The translations under genes were made by a program, and so were the position numbers. The notes under the pieces are model-generated. The model had not been told where the DNA came from and searched no databases. It saw nothing but the letters and a program-made list of their open reading frames with translations. 35,184 nucleotides of DNA. Origin: Bdellovibrionaceae bacterium UBA2316. Lineage in GTDB: Bacteria; Bdellovibrionota; Bdellovibrionia; Bdellovibrionales; Bdellovibrionaceae. The stretch's first letter is position 1. Every line of letters starts with the position of its first letter. Shown here piece by piece: positions 16,221-24,047 of this stretch. The DNA lies in NCBI GenBank assembly GCA_002345205.1, contig DDVI01000028.1, forward strand, positions 1 through 35,184. The letters run 5' to 3'.

Positions 16221-17002
16221 AGTTTATCATATTCCTCGCGGTCTTTTTGGTTTTATCTTCGTGTAATCAAAATAAGAAACTAGAAGAGGATTTGGGCCCA
16301 AGGGTGACACCAGAGCAATATGAAAAGGCGGTCGTTGAATCGTGGGGCGATGATAATATCCTATCGATAAAAAAAGATGACTATGCCTATATTGAAAAAA
16401 GTATTTCTTTAAATTACGGACCAATGCAAAAGTCATTTGGTAAAGCGATGACTGTTACAAGTATTGAAAACGCAGCGGATGTAGTTAAAAATCACTTAGT
16501 GATTCAGTCTGAAGAAATTCAAAATGGAACTCAGTCTAAATTATCGACACGGGAACGTGTGCTGGCGGTTAAAAAAACAACCGCCCAGAGCCAAAGTGTT
16601 CGCATGAAAAACTTAGAGGACGAGATTCAAGCGACACCCTTTGAAAACTTTTTAGATACGTTAGGTCTATGCAGTATTTCAACCGTGGAATGTTACAATT
16701 TAAAAATTGAAGATTTTGAGGAGGCCGTTCCGTTAGAGGTTCAGGACAATAGCTGTCGGTTTTTTGAAGGTTGCAAGTGGAAAGGTAAAAAGGTTTCTTT
16801 TGTAATTCGTATCTCTTACAAAGAGGATGGGTCTGAAGAAATAAAGAAGCAAAATAACATCATCTCGTTTAAGATAGTTCATAACATGCCATACTTGTTT
16901 AAAATGGTAGAGTATTGTTTTGAGGGACTTTCTGAATACCAGGGGCAAAAATTCCCGGTTAAGGTCTGTACTCAAGTCAAAGATACGATTCGCGGACAAT
17001 AA
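16217..17002 (+). CDS. Putative lipoprotein, unknown function
   Basis: 261 aa from ATG 16217, which overlaps the upstream stop (ATGA). A frame from 16193 would place extra residues before the signal. The signal peptide ends in a lipobox, LVLSSC, so the protein is probably lipidated at Cys16. The mature part is acidic and has several Cys (LCSISTVECYN, SCRFFEGCKW, EYCFEG, VCTQV) that could form disulfides in the periplasm. No family is recognised. Coupling to the GNAT gene suggests a shared function or only shared expression. Confidence 0.75.
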   Translation: MKFIIFLAVFLVLSSCNQNKKLEEDLGPRVTPEQYEKAVVESWGDDNILSIKKDDYAYIEKSISLNYGPMQKSFGKAMTVTSIENAADVVKNHLVIQSEEIQNGTQSKLSTRERVLAVKKTTAQSQSVRMKNLEDEIQATPFENFLDTLGLCSISTVECYNLKIEDFEEAVPLEVQDNSCRFFEGCKWKGKKVSFVIRISYKEDGSEEIKKQNNIISFKIVHNMPYLFKMVEYCFEGLSEYQGQKFPVKVCTQVKDTIRGQ

Positions 17003-17020
17003 AATTAAAACTTAGGTCTA

Positions 17021-17048
17021 TTTAGTTTGTCTCATTACTGGCCGATCT
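17021..17048 (+). promoter_or_regulatory. Sigma-28-like promoter of the flaG-like gene
   Basis: TTTAGTTT (17021-17028), 12 bases, GCCGATCT (17041-17048). Six of eight bases match each FliA box; spacing is one longer than the enterobacterial N11. Eight bases remain before ATG 17057, predicting a leaderless message. The downstream gene looks flagellar, which supports the call. Confidence 0.5.
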
Positions 17049-17056
17049 GACTAGTA

Positions 17057-17431
17057 ATGAATATCAAGAGTGTACTAAGCCCTAATACGATCACTTCAGT
17101 GAAGACTGTCGATAAAATGGAACGAACCATTCAATCAGACTCTACACATGATCGGGATCCAAATAGTAACCCTGGATATGAACAAAACAAAAAAAACAAT
17201 CAGCCTTTAACGGAAGAAGAAATTAAAAATGCACTTGAGCATTTAAAAGGTTTACCTTTCGTGAAGGAACATGGCTGGGTAATCGAGATGCAAACTGAAG
17301 GAAATCTGCGCTTTGTGCTCGTAAAAGATAACTCAGGTAATATTATCCGTCGTTTTCCCGAAGCTGACTTGCGAACCTTACCTGTTGACCTCGATGATAA
17401 GAAAGGTCAGCTTCTTAAAAAGACGGCCTAA
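17057..17431 (+). CDS. FlaG-like flagellar protein
   Basis: 124 aa. A polar N-terminal half of about 65 residues (Asn/Asp/Ser/Lys-rich) precedes a domain with NLRFVLVKDNSGNIIRRFPEADLRTLP, close to the FlaG pattern in which a beta hairpin ends in E-V-I-R-Q-I-P-x-E. FlaG proteins influence flagellar filament length or assembly in several genera; the mechanism is poorly known. No Shine-Dalgarno is present, and a sigma-28-like promoter ends eight bases before the ATG. It is followed after 30 bases by the exported RelA/SpoT-like gene, which may share the transcript. Confidence 0.55.
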   Translation: MNIKSVLSPNTITSVKTVDKMERTIQSDSTHDRDPNSNPGYEQNKKNNQPLTEEEIKNALEHLKGLPFVKEHGWVIEMQTEGNLRFVLVKDNSGNIIRRFPEADLRTLPVDLDDKKGQLLKKTA

Positions 17432-17461
17432 CTGGCTTCTTTACTACAAACCCAATAACGT

Positions 17462-18616
17462 ATGTCGTATTCAGTTGTTAAGCGCTATTTTAGTGCAATT
17501 ACGTTTGCGCTCGCTTTGCTGGTGGTGTCGATCTTTTTTACACCTCAGGCCGCTTTTGCGGATCGATATTCGTGCCTATTTTTCTATAATCCCAAAGCTC
17601 CTCAAGAGTTTATTGAAAATGCAAATTTGTCAGACTTGGCACGATTAGAAGGGCAGTGGTTTGAAATTGCTGTCCCCAGAGTAAATGGCGAAGACGTTGC
17701 TTTTGAATATAAGAAAGTTTCGAATTGGCAGCAGGTTGAAGAGTCCTTCGATGGCGTGAGTATTTTTTATCGCCATATAGCGACTACCAAAATGGATCAA
17801 TACGTGTCGGGCTTTAATGACATAACCCACTTTTTTAAAGCCGTTGCGCGACGTCAGAGGGCCACAATGAAAGCGCGAATCAAGGATCTTACGTCTTTGA
17901 AAAATAAAATTATTGATCGCGCTCGGGCGTATGCGGCTGAAGGGAAAGCTTTTACGTTTGAACGTCTGGATGACTTTATTGGTGTTCGCCTAATGCTTAA
18001 TCACGACTCGAAATTATTAGCGAAAATCAAAGACCTTCGGACCGAAGCAACACCTGAACTATATGCTTATTTTGCTAGAGAATTGGGTTTTGGTGAGGAT
18101 GTCAGCGCGATCACCAAAATAGATTTCAAGGGCGATTTTCCAGATATCGAAAAAGGTAAATTCTATAAGGCGGCTCATGTGACTGTGCGAATGCCCGATG
18201 GAATTCCGGTTGAAGTACAGTTGATGTCAAAAAATACGGCTATTTGGCATCAGTGGGACCATCCGACAGTTTACAAATCAGAGCATGCGTTAGGCTTAGA
18301 GAAGAAAAAATTGAAACTCTATTCACAATTTTGGATTCGCCTTATCAACACTCTGGAGGATCTTAAATCAGGCTCAGCTACTGCAGATCACGTGAAGGCC
18401 TTGCTGCGAGAATACGGACTTACGTATAGAGACAAAGGTGAATCGCTCATAGAAACAACACAGTGGTTTTTACGTGTTGATGAGGTGCTCGTCAATGACT
18501 TAGGGATTCGACGTGAGGATCGTTTTTTAGGAGTGTCGAGTGTGTTGCTAGGCTCCACGCAGAGAACACTTTTTAGAGGACTCTTGGTTCCTATAATTTC
18601 CCAGCAAAATCAGTAA
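17462..18616 (+). CDS. Exported RelA/SpoT synthetase-domain protein
   Basis: 384 aa. A clear signal peptide (basic VVKR, hydrophobic core, cleavage near AFA-D34) is followed by YSCLFFYNP. The domain at about residues 125-275 matches the (p)ppGpp synthetase fold: RIKDLTSLKNK (Arg139, Lys141, Ser145), RLDDFIGVRLML (Asp171, Arg176), YKAAHVTV (Tyr235, His239), VEVQLM (Glu251, Gln253) and HQWDHPTVYKS (His267, Tyr271, Lys272). These correspond to substrate and Mg residues of Rel enzymes. No HD hydrolase, TGS or ACT domain exists. Classical Rel proteins are cytoplasmic, so export is unexpected. Possible roles are a nucleotide-pyrophosphate toxin acting on another cell, or RNA/nucleotide modification outside the cytoplasm. 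It follows the flaG-like gene by 30 bases with no obvious own promoter. Confidence 0.72.
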   Translation: MSYSVVKRYFSAITFALALLVVSIFFTPQAAFADRYSCLFFYNPKAPQEFIENANLSDLARLEGQWFEIAVPRVNGEDVAFEYKKVSNWQQVEESFDGVSIFYRHIATTKMDQYVSGFNDITHFFKAVARRQRATMKARIKDLTSLKNKIIDRARAYAAEGKAFTFERLDDFIGVRLMLNHDSKLLAKIKDLRTEATPELYAYFARELGFGEDVSAITKIDFKGDFPDIEKGKFYKAAHVTVRMPDGIPVEVQLMSKNTAIWHQWDHPTVYKSEHALGLEKKKLKLYSQFWIRLINTLEDLKSGSATADHVKALLREYGLTYRDKGESLIETTQWFLRVDEVLVNDLGIRREDRFLGVSSVLLGSTQRTLFRGLLVPIISQQNQ

Positions 18617-18631
18617 CATAAGACTTTTTCC

Positions 18632-18660
18632 TTGCATAATTTTTAGGATCTATGTTAAAG
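18632..18660 (+). promoter_or_regulatory. Possible promoter before mraY
   Basis: TTGCAT (18632-18637), 17 bases, TTAAAG (18655-18660). The -10 is weak. The predicted leader is about 34 bases and carries AGGA. Offered because mraY lies 84 bases after an unrelated gene and needs a start point. Confidence 0.3.
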
Positions 18661-18700
18661 ATCACATTTGCACCTGAACTTTAAATAGGAATTGGACATA

Positions 18701-19777
18701 ATGCTATATCAGTGGCTCTACTCGCTAAGTAACGAATTTTCGGCCTTAAACATTTTTAGATACATCACAGTCAGAACTTTCATCGCTTTTTTTACCGCGT
18801 TTTTCTTGAGCTTAATATGGGGTCCGATTTTTATCCGTCGTCTAATTGAGCGTCACTACGGGCAATCGATTCGTGATGATGGCCCACAAACACACAAAAA
18901 GAAATCAGGAACACCAACAATGGGTGGTGGGTTGATTTTGTTGTCGACTTTAATTCCATGTTTCTTGTGGGTGGATATGCGTAACCCATTTGTATGGGCT
19001 GTATTATTAGTCACCTGGGGCTACGGAGCGATTGGTTACATTGATGATTACTTGAAGGTAAGTAAGAAAAACACAAAGGGTTTGTCGGGTAAAATTCGTC
19101 TATTAGGCGAGTTTCTAATCGCGGGTATTGCGCTTTATGTTTTGATTACTTATTACGGCTTATCAACGCGCGTAGTGTTTCCGTTTGTAAAAGATTTGAA
19201 TTTTGATTTGGGTCTTTTCTATGTCGCCTTTGGATCGTTAGTTATCGTAGGTACGGCGAACGCTGTAAATTTAACGGATGGTTTAGATGGGTTGGCGATC
19301 GTTCCTGTCGTTATTTCTGCGACAACATTAGGTTTATTTGCCTACGTTGCGGGTCATGCGGGTATCGCGGGTTATTTACAAATTCCTCATGTGTCTGGGG
19401 CAGGTGAGTTAACTCCCGTAGCGGCGACTATCGTGGCCGCGGGCCTTGGATTCTTGTGGTTTAATACGTATCCAGCGCAAGTATTTATGGGCGACGTTGG
19501 CAGTTTAAGCCTAGGCGGTTTCCTTGGTACGATGGCTGTTCTAACTAAGAATGAAATTTTGATGGTAGTACTTGGCGGCGTATTTGTCGTTGAAGCTTTA
19601 AGCGTAATCACGCAAGTGATTTCATTTAAGTTAACCGGGAAACGTATTTTCAAAATGGCTCCGATTCATCATCATTTTGAGTTGAAGGGCTTAACGGAAA
19701 CTAAAATCATCGTTCGTTTCTGGATCATTTCCATCCTGCTTGCAGTATTAAGTTTAGCGACATTAAAAATCAGATAG
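18701..19777 (+). CDS. mraY: Phospho-MurNAc-pentapeptide transferase
   Basis: 358 aa from ATG 18701 (frame opens at TTG 18692, which sits directly on the AGGA). It transfers phospho-MurNAc-pentapeptide to undecaprenyl phosphate, forming lipid I at the inner membrane. Family signatures: DDGPQTHKKKSGTPTMGG, GYIDDYLK (catalytic Asp pair), NLTDGLDGL, FMGDVGSLSLGG and KMAPIHHHFELKG. About ten membrane segments. It opens a dcw block without murF before it; instead the exported RelA/SpoT-like gene lies upstream. murD follows after 11 bases. Confidence 0.97.
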   Translation: MLYQWLYSLSNEFSALNIFRYITVRTFIAFFTAFFLSLIWGPIFIRRLIERHYGQSIRDDGPQTHKKKSGTPTMGGGLILLSTLIPCFLWVDMRNPFVWAVLLVTWGYGAIGYIDDYLKVSKKNTKGLSGKIRLLGEFLIAGIALYVLITYYGLSTRVVFPFVKDLNFDLGLFYVAFGSLVIVGTANAVNLTDGLDGLAIVPVVISATTLGLFAYVAGHAGIAGYLQIPHVSGAGELTPVAATIVAAGLGFLWFNTYPAQVFMGDVGSLSLGGFLGTMAVLTKNEILMVVLGGVFVVEALSVITQVISFKLTGKRIFKMAPIHHHFELKGLTETKIIVRFWIISILLAVLSLATLKIR

Positions 19778-19788
19778 AAAGAGGCAAT

Positions 19789-21177
19789 ATGTATAAAGAA
19801 TTATCAGAATTAAAAGATAAGCGCATTCTAGTTGTGGGATTGGGTAAGACGGGTGTTTCGTTATGCCATTTCCTAACTCAGCATGGTGCTCAGGTGACAG
19901 TAACAGATCACAAATCGAAACCAGAATTATCTGCACAGTTAGAGCCTCTTGAAGGGATGCCAATCAAGTTTGAATTGGGATCGCATTCACCAAAGACATT
20001 CCTACAGCAAGATCTTGTAATCTTGAGCCCGGGTGTTTCACCGATCTTAAAGATTTTTGAATACGCCCGCAGTCAAGGTATAAAGATTACCGGTGAGTTT
20101 GAATTCGCGCAAGGTTTCATTAAAGAACCAATGGTTGGCGTAACGGGAACAAACGGTAAAACAACTGTCGCTCGATTAGCTGAAGCTATGTTGAAAAATA
20201 GCGGAATTACCTGCTGGGTGGGCGGATCAAATGAACGCCCTCTAACAGACTACTTACGTTTCAACGAGAAAACTCAAGTTGTAATTATCGAAGTGTCTGC
20301 ATTCATGTTGGAACATACAGAATCATTCAATCCGTCTAACATCGTATTCACAAACTTAGCGGAAAATCATTTAGATCGTTATCGCTCAATGGAAGAGTAC
20401 ATCAATGCAAAACGTCGTGTATTTAGAAACACAAACCAAATGACGACATCAATTTTGAATGCGGATGACAATGCCGTTGTTGAATTGGCACGTGACCCAG
20501 CAGTTCAGCGAGGAAAGATTTTCTACTTCTCTCGTAAGCAGGCTTTAGAGCCACAAATTATGAATATCGGTGGCGCGGTTAATATCGCGGACGAAGTTCG
20601 GGTACGTACTGGCCCAGATGTAGAAGTGTTCAATGTTAAAAATATTAAAATGCGTGGCAAACACAGTATTGAAAACGTAATGGCCGCTTTATTAGTTTCA
20701 CGCGAGCATGGTGCTACGAAAGAAGCGATCCAAAAAACAATCGATACATTTGAAAACTTACCTCACCGTATCGAATATGTTCGAAAGGTTCGCGGCGCTA
20801 TTTTTTATAACGACTCAAAAGCCACAAACGTCCACGCCGTATTGCGTTCATTAGATACATTTGATGAAAACGTAATCCTGATCATGGGTGGTAAAGATAC
20901 AAATCTTAACTACGAACCACTAAGAAATATGATCAAACGCAAGGTCAAGACTTTGATCCTGGTCGGTGAAGCTAAGGAGCGTATTAATCGTGAGTTAGGT
21001 GATTTCTCTGAAACTTTCTTGATCGGAACGTTTGAGGAGGCCGTGCTAATAGCATTCCATAAGACTAGGATTGGCGATATCGTATTGCTAAGTCCGGGTT
21101 GTTCGTCTCATGATATGTTTGATAGTTATGAGGAACGCGGCGACTATTTCAAACAGATTATTAAGAAATTCCAATAG
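19789..21177 (+). CDS. murD: UDP-MurNAc-L-alanine:D-glutamate ligase
   Basis: 462 aa. It adds D-Glu to UDP-MurNAc-Ala in the cytoplasm. The N-terminal nucleotide-sugar domain has VVGLGKTGVSLCHFL, the ATP loop is GVTGTNGKTTVA (about residue 118), and the ligase C-terminal domain contains NDSKATNVHAVLRSL and MGGKDTNLNY. LSPGCSSHDMFDSYEERGDYF is diagnostic for MurD. GAGG precedes the ATG. Transcription beyond it probably ends in the palindromic element just downstream. Confidence 0.97.
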   Translation: MYKELSELKDKRILVVGLGKTGVSLCHFLTQHGAQVTVTDHKSKPELSAQLEPLEGMPIKFELGSHSPKTFLQQDLVILSPGVSPILKIFEYARSQGIKITGEFEFAQGFIKEPMVGVTGTNGKTTVARLAEAMLKNSGITCWVGGSNERPLTDYLRFNEKTQVVIIEVSAFMLEHTESFNPSNIVFTNLAENHLDRYRSMEEYINAKRRVFRNTNQMTTSILNADDNAVVELARDPAVQRGKIFYFSRKQALEPQIMNIGGAVNIADEVRVRTGPDVEVFNVKNIKMRGKHSIENVMAALLVSREHGATKEAIQKTIDTFENLPHRIEYVRKVRGAIFYNDSKATNVHAVLRSLDTFDENVILIMGGKDTNLNYEPLRNMIKRKVKTLILVGEAKERINRELGDFSETFLIGTFEEAVLIAFHKTRIGDIVLLSPGCSSHDMFDSYEERGDYFKQIIKKFQ

Positions 21178-21263
21178 TCCGTTTCATATAGTTTGATATA
21201 GACGTCTTCTGGCATCTATCTCATATGTAATTAACGACAGGACGGAATGAAAAAGGCCGCTAC

Positions 21264-21315
21264 GCAAGGCGCGACGACGAATCTGTAGCGAGGCTACTCT
21301 GAGGAGGAGCAACGC
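21264..21315 (+). repeat. Core copy 1 of the palindromic element
   Basis: GCAAGG 21264-21269, GACGACG 21273-21279, local hairpin GTAGC/GCTAC 21285-21297, AGGAGGA 21302-21308, ACGC 21312-21315. The block order and spacing recur on the other strand in copy 2. Confidence 0.75.
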
Positions 21316-21374
21316 AGTCAGAGGGGCCTTTTTCATTCTGCCCTGCGGGTTTCATCAAATTATGCCGATCGACG

Positions 21375-21427
21375 GCGTCGATCCTCCTTAAACTAGCTTT
21401 GGCTAGTCCAGCGTCGTCTCTCCTTGC
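21375..21427 (-). repeat. Core copy 2 of the palindromic element (inverted)
   Basis: Read on the minus strand: GCAAGG 21427-21422, GACGACG 21418-21412, local hairpin ACTAGC/GCTAGT 21407-21392, AGGAGGA 21388-21382, ACGC 21378-21375. The loop hairpin differs in sequence from copy 1 but still pairs. Confidence 0.75.
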
Positions 21428-21488
21428 GCTCGACATAATTTGATGAAATCCTGTCGTTAATTACATATGAGATAGATGCCAACTATCT

Positions 21489-21494
21489 TATAAT
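21489..21494 (+). promoter_or_regulatory. -10 box for the lipoprotein-ftsW-murG-murC unit
   Basis: Perfect TATAAT, eight bases beyond the palindromic element, 27 bases before the next ATG. No good -35 sits at 16-18 bases; those positions fall in the element's right arm. A TTGATA lies just left of the element at 21193-21198. Confidence 0.5.
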
Positions 21495-21521
21495 CTATTT
21501 AAGACAAATAAGGAGACGTCC

Positions 21522-21851
21522 ATGTTATCAAAAAGGATTTTGGTAGGCATAGCACTAGCAAGTACAGTTCTGTTTTCAGGTTGTTCAACCGCATACAAAA
21601 CCAGACAAGAAGAAAAAACAAAAGTAGCAGCGGCTACAGGACACTATTGTGAATTTATTAATGGTGATTCACATAACGATGTGGATGTTGAATTAACTCT
21701 GCAAATGACTAAAAAATGTGACGTCAGCAAACCATACACTATGACAAACTATAAAAATGCATCTGACATTTTTGGTATCGTTTATTGTTGCTCGTACCAA
21801 AAAGGTAAAACGCCAGCAAGCGCAGCTAAGCCAGTAGATGGATTAGACTAA
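21522..21851 (+). CDS. Small putative lipoprotein, unknown function
   Basis: 109 aa. The signal peptide ends in lipobox LFSGC (Cys21). The mature part of about 89 residues contains five further cysteines (HYCEF, KKCDV, VYCCSY), which could form disulfides or bind metal. No family is recognised. AAGGAG precedes the ATG. It lies six bases upstream of ftsW and probably shares its transcript from the TATAAT at 21489, placing a lipoprotein at the head of a cell-wall operon. Confidence 0.8.
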   Translation: MLSKRILVGIALASTVLFSGCSTAYKTRQEEKTKVAAATGHYCEFINGDSHNDVDVELTLQMTKKCDVSKPYTMTNYKNASDIFGIVYCCSYQKGKTPASAAKPVDGLD

Positions 21852-21857
21852 ACATAA

Positions 21858-22955
21858 ATGTTAAGAGCGTTATCATCGAATCTTTTTCTAGCCATGCTAA
21901 CCCTAGTAGGGCTAGGAATTGTTCAAGTTTATAGTTCCAGTTATATTTTTGCCTTTGAAAATTATGGTGATGGATTGTTTTTCCTTAAGAAGCAGATTCT
22001 GTTTACCATCATTGGTTTTGTGGCTTTTTTTGTAGCGTTCAAAATTCGTCTAGAATGGTTTGAAAAATTAAGCTGGTTAATGTGGGTGGGGGCGACCTTT
22101 TTAGTAGCATTGACCTTAATTCCCGGAGTCGGTGTTCGCGTTGGGGGAGCCATTCGCTGGATTCAATTACCGTTTGGATTTCGCTTCGAACCAGCTGAGT
22201 TATTGAAATTGAGTTTGGTCTTCTTTATGTCGACGATTCTATTCTCGGAAAATAATTGGATTTCGCAGAAGAGTTTCGCTGCGAAATTTGTAATTTTGGC
22301 GGCGCCGTTTGGAATGCTTTTAAAACAACCCGATTTTGGTAGCTTTATGATTTTGTTTGTTACCACAGTGAGTTTGTTGTTTCTTTCGGGATTGTCATGG
22401 AAGTGGATTGCGGGTGGTTTAGCGATGGCGACCCCGGCATTTTATTTTTTAGTGATGAGGGTTGACTATCGTCGTGCCCGAATTGCGGCATTCTTAGATC
22501 CTTGGTCCGATCCTGAACGTAAAGGATTCCAAGTTATCCAGTCGATGTTAAGCTTTCATTCTGGCGGTATGACTGGTGCAGGTTTGGGAAACGGACAGGG
22601 AAAGTTATTCTTCCTACCTGAAGCGCACACCGATTTTACTTTGGCCGTTTATGGTGAAGAGTTAGGCTTTCTAGGGCTTGTTATTTTAATGAGTCTATAT
22701 GCCTACATCGTCTTTAGAATTTTCCAAATCGGTATACTGACTAAGTCAGCTTTTTATAAAGCTATCTGCATTGGTGGAGGTGTTCTTTTCGGACTTAACT
22801 TCTTAATCAATGCGGGTGTAACTATGGGGCTATTTCCAACAAAAGGCTTAACACTGCCTTTTCTGAGTTACGGTGGAAGTTCATTAGTGGTATTTATGTT
22901 TCTCTTCGGTGTATTAGTTAACATTGAAAAGAACACAGAAAGAAGTTTGAATTGA
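21858..22955 (+). CDS. ftsW: Septal SEDS glycosyltransferase FtsW
   Basis: 365 aa, ten predicted membrane segments. FtsW polymerises lipid II at the division site with its partner FtsI. Family blocks: VYSSSYIFAFENYGD, GGAIRWIQLPFGFRFEPAELLKL, KQPDFGS (Asp of the catalytic region), RRARIAAFLDPWSDP, GAGLGNGQGKLFFLPEAHTDF, and the C-terminal GLTLPFLSYGGSSL. Position in the dcw cluster before murG supports FtsW over RodA. The stop overlaps the murG TTG start by four bases. Confidence 0.95.
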   Translation: MLRALSSNLFLAMLTLVGLGIVQVYSSSYIFAFENYGDGLFFLKKQILFTIIGFVAFFVAFKIRLEWFEKLSWLMWVGATFLVALTLIPGVGVRVGGAIRWIQLPFGFRFEPAELLKLSLVFFMSTILFSENNWISQKSFAAKFVILAAPFGMLLKQPDFGSFMILFVTTVSLLFLSGLSWKWIAGGLAMATPAFYFLVMRVDYRRARIAAFLDPWSDPERKGFQVIQSMLSFHSGGMTGAGLGNGQGKLFFLPEAHTDFTLAVYGEELGFLGLVILMSLYAYIVFRIFQIGILTKSAFYKAICIGGGVLFGLNFLINAGVTMGLFPTKGLTLPFLSYGGSSLVVFMFLFGVLVNIEKNTERSLN

Positions 22956-24043
22956 AAACAATAGTTATCGCTGGCGGCGGAACCGGTGGGCATATTTACC
23001 CAGCGCTTACCATCGCCAAATCTCTGCAGAGTTTAAATCCTGATTTAAAAGTTGAGTTTGTGGGAACTCCAGATGGTTTAGAAGCTAAAATTATTCCGAA
23101 ACAAGGTTTCCCAATATCATTTATTTCTGTAGGAAAGCTAAACTATAAAGGTGGCTTTTTCAAAAAACTTAAGACTCTATTTCAATTGCCATGGGCATTT
23201 GTAAAATCATTGGCTCTTGTAATTGAGAAAAAACCGATTCTTGTTTTGGGCGTGGGTGGTTATGCTTCTGGTCCATTCGTTTTGGCCAGTTCCGTACTAG
23301 GCATTCCAACTGCGTTGTGGGAGCCAAATGCTCACCCAGGGATGACAAACAGAATGTTAGCGCGATTTGTACGTAAGACGTTTTTAGTTTTTGATGAAAG
23401 CCGGAAGTACATGAAGTCTAAACGGTTTGAAGTTTTAGGCTTACCCGTGCGTGAAGAAATTGAAAAGTTGAATCAGGCAGAACCTAAAAGAGGTGACGAT
23501 AAAGTATTTAAAATTTTAGTTTTCGGAGGCTCTCAGGGCGCGCGCGCTATAAATAACTGCGTTGCTTCCATGATTAAAGAATTTACTTTAGAAGGTGTGG
23601 AGGTTGTTCATCAAACAGGTCCCTATGATTTTCAAAGTGTAAAAACAAACTATGGTGACCAGCAATCTAACGTAAAGGTTATGGAGTATCTGTACGATAT
23701 CGAAAAATACTATCTGTGGGCAGACTTGGTAATTTGTCGTGCCGGAGCTGGTACAATTGCGGAACTAGCGGCCGCTAAAAAACCAAGCATTTTAATACCA
23801 CTTCCAACTGCAGCCGACGATCATCAAAAGAAAAACGCCGTTTCGTTAATGAATAAAAATGCAGCTCGATTAATTGAACAAAAAGATTTGACCCCAGGGG
23901 TTCTTTTTAATTTAATCGGAGAGCTTCGCAGTCAGCCGGGGTTGATGAAAAAAATGAGCGAAAACGTTCAGCATTTCTATCAACCACAGGCTGCTAAAAA
24001 GATCGCTGAGAAGTTAATTAATTTGCAATTTGATAACGAGTAG
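22952..24043 (+). CDS. murG: UDP-GlcNAc:lipid I N-acetylglucosaminyltransferase
   Basis: 363 aa with a TTG start overlapping the ftsW stop. It converts lipid I to lipid II on the inner face of the membrane. The N-terminal IAGGGTGGHIYPALTIA is the MurG G-loop, with GVGGYASGPF, WEPNAHPGMTNR and VFGGSQGARAIN following. The UDP-GlcNAc-binding region CRAGAGTIAELAAAKKPSILIPLP with DDHQKKNA is complete. No ribosome site of its own is obvious, so translation is probably coupled to ftsW. Confidence 0.96.
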   Translation: MKTIVIAGGGTGGHIYPALTIAKSLQSLNPDLKVEFVGTPDGLEAKIIPKQGFPISFISVGKLNYKGGFFKKLKTLFQLPWAFVKSLALVIEKKPILVLGVGGYASGPFVLASSVLGIPTALWEPNAHPGMTNRMLARFVRKTFLVFDESRKYMKSKRFEVLGLPVREEIEKLNQAEPKRGDDKVFKILVFGGSQGARAINNCVASMIKEFTLEGVEVVHQTGPYDFQSVKTNYGDQQSNVKVMEYLYDIEKYYLWADLVICRAGAGTIAELAAAKKPSILIPLPTAADDHQKKNAVSLMNKNAARLIEQKDLTPGVLFNLIGELRSQPGLMKKMSENVQHFYQPQAAKKIAEKLINLQFDNE

Positions 24044-24047
24044 TTCG

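Larger units (their letters stand above)
21210..21481. repeat. 272-bp compound palindromic element (four-way structure) with two inverted copies of one core
   Basis: This fills most of the 344-base gene-free gap after murD. Outer arms 21210-21242 and 21449-21481 are perfect 33-base inverted repeats. Inside lie three adjoining hairpins: P2 with arms 21243-21258 and 21325-21340 (AAAAAGGCC paired to GGCCTTTTT), a mini-stem CCC-TGC-GGG (21341-21349), and P4 with arms 21350-21364 and 21434-21448 (15 perfect pairs). The interiors of P2 (read +) and P4 (read -) share blocks in the same order and nearly the same spacing: GCAAGG, three bases, GACGACG, 22 or 23 bases, AGGAGGA, three bases, ACGC, with different but still pairing local stems (GTAGC/GCTAC versus ACTAGC/GCTAGT). 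It is more G+C-rich than its surroundings. It could be a non-autonomous mobile element, a structured RNA, or a terminator-like spacer. No target-site duplication is seen. Confidence 0.9.

Noticed and set aside
21210..21481. Integron attC site or insertion sequence
   Set aside because: No integrase, transposase or target-site duplication is present, and the attC core sites are not seen; kept only as an unclassified structured repeat.
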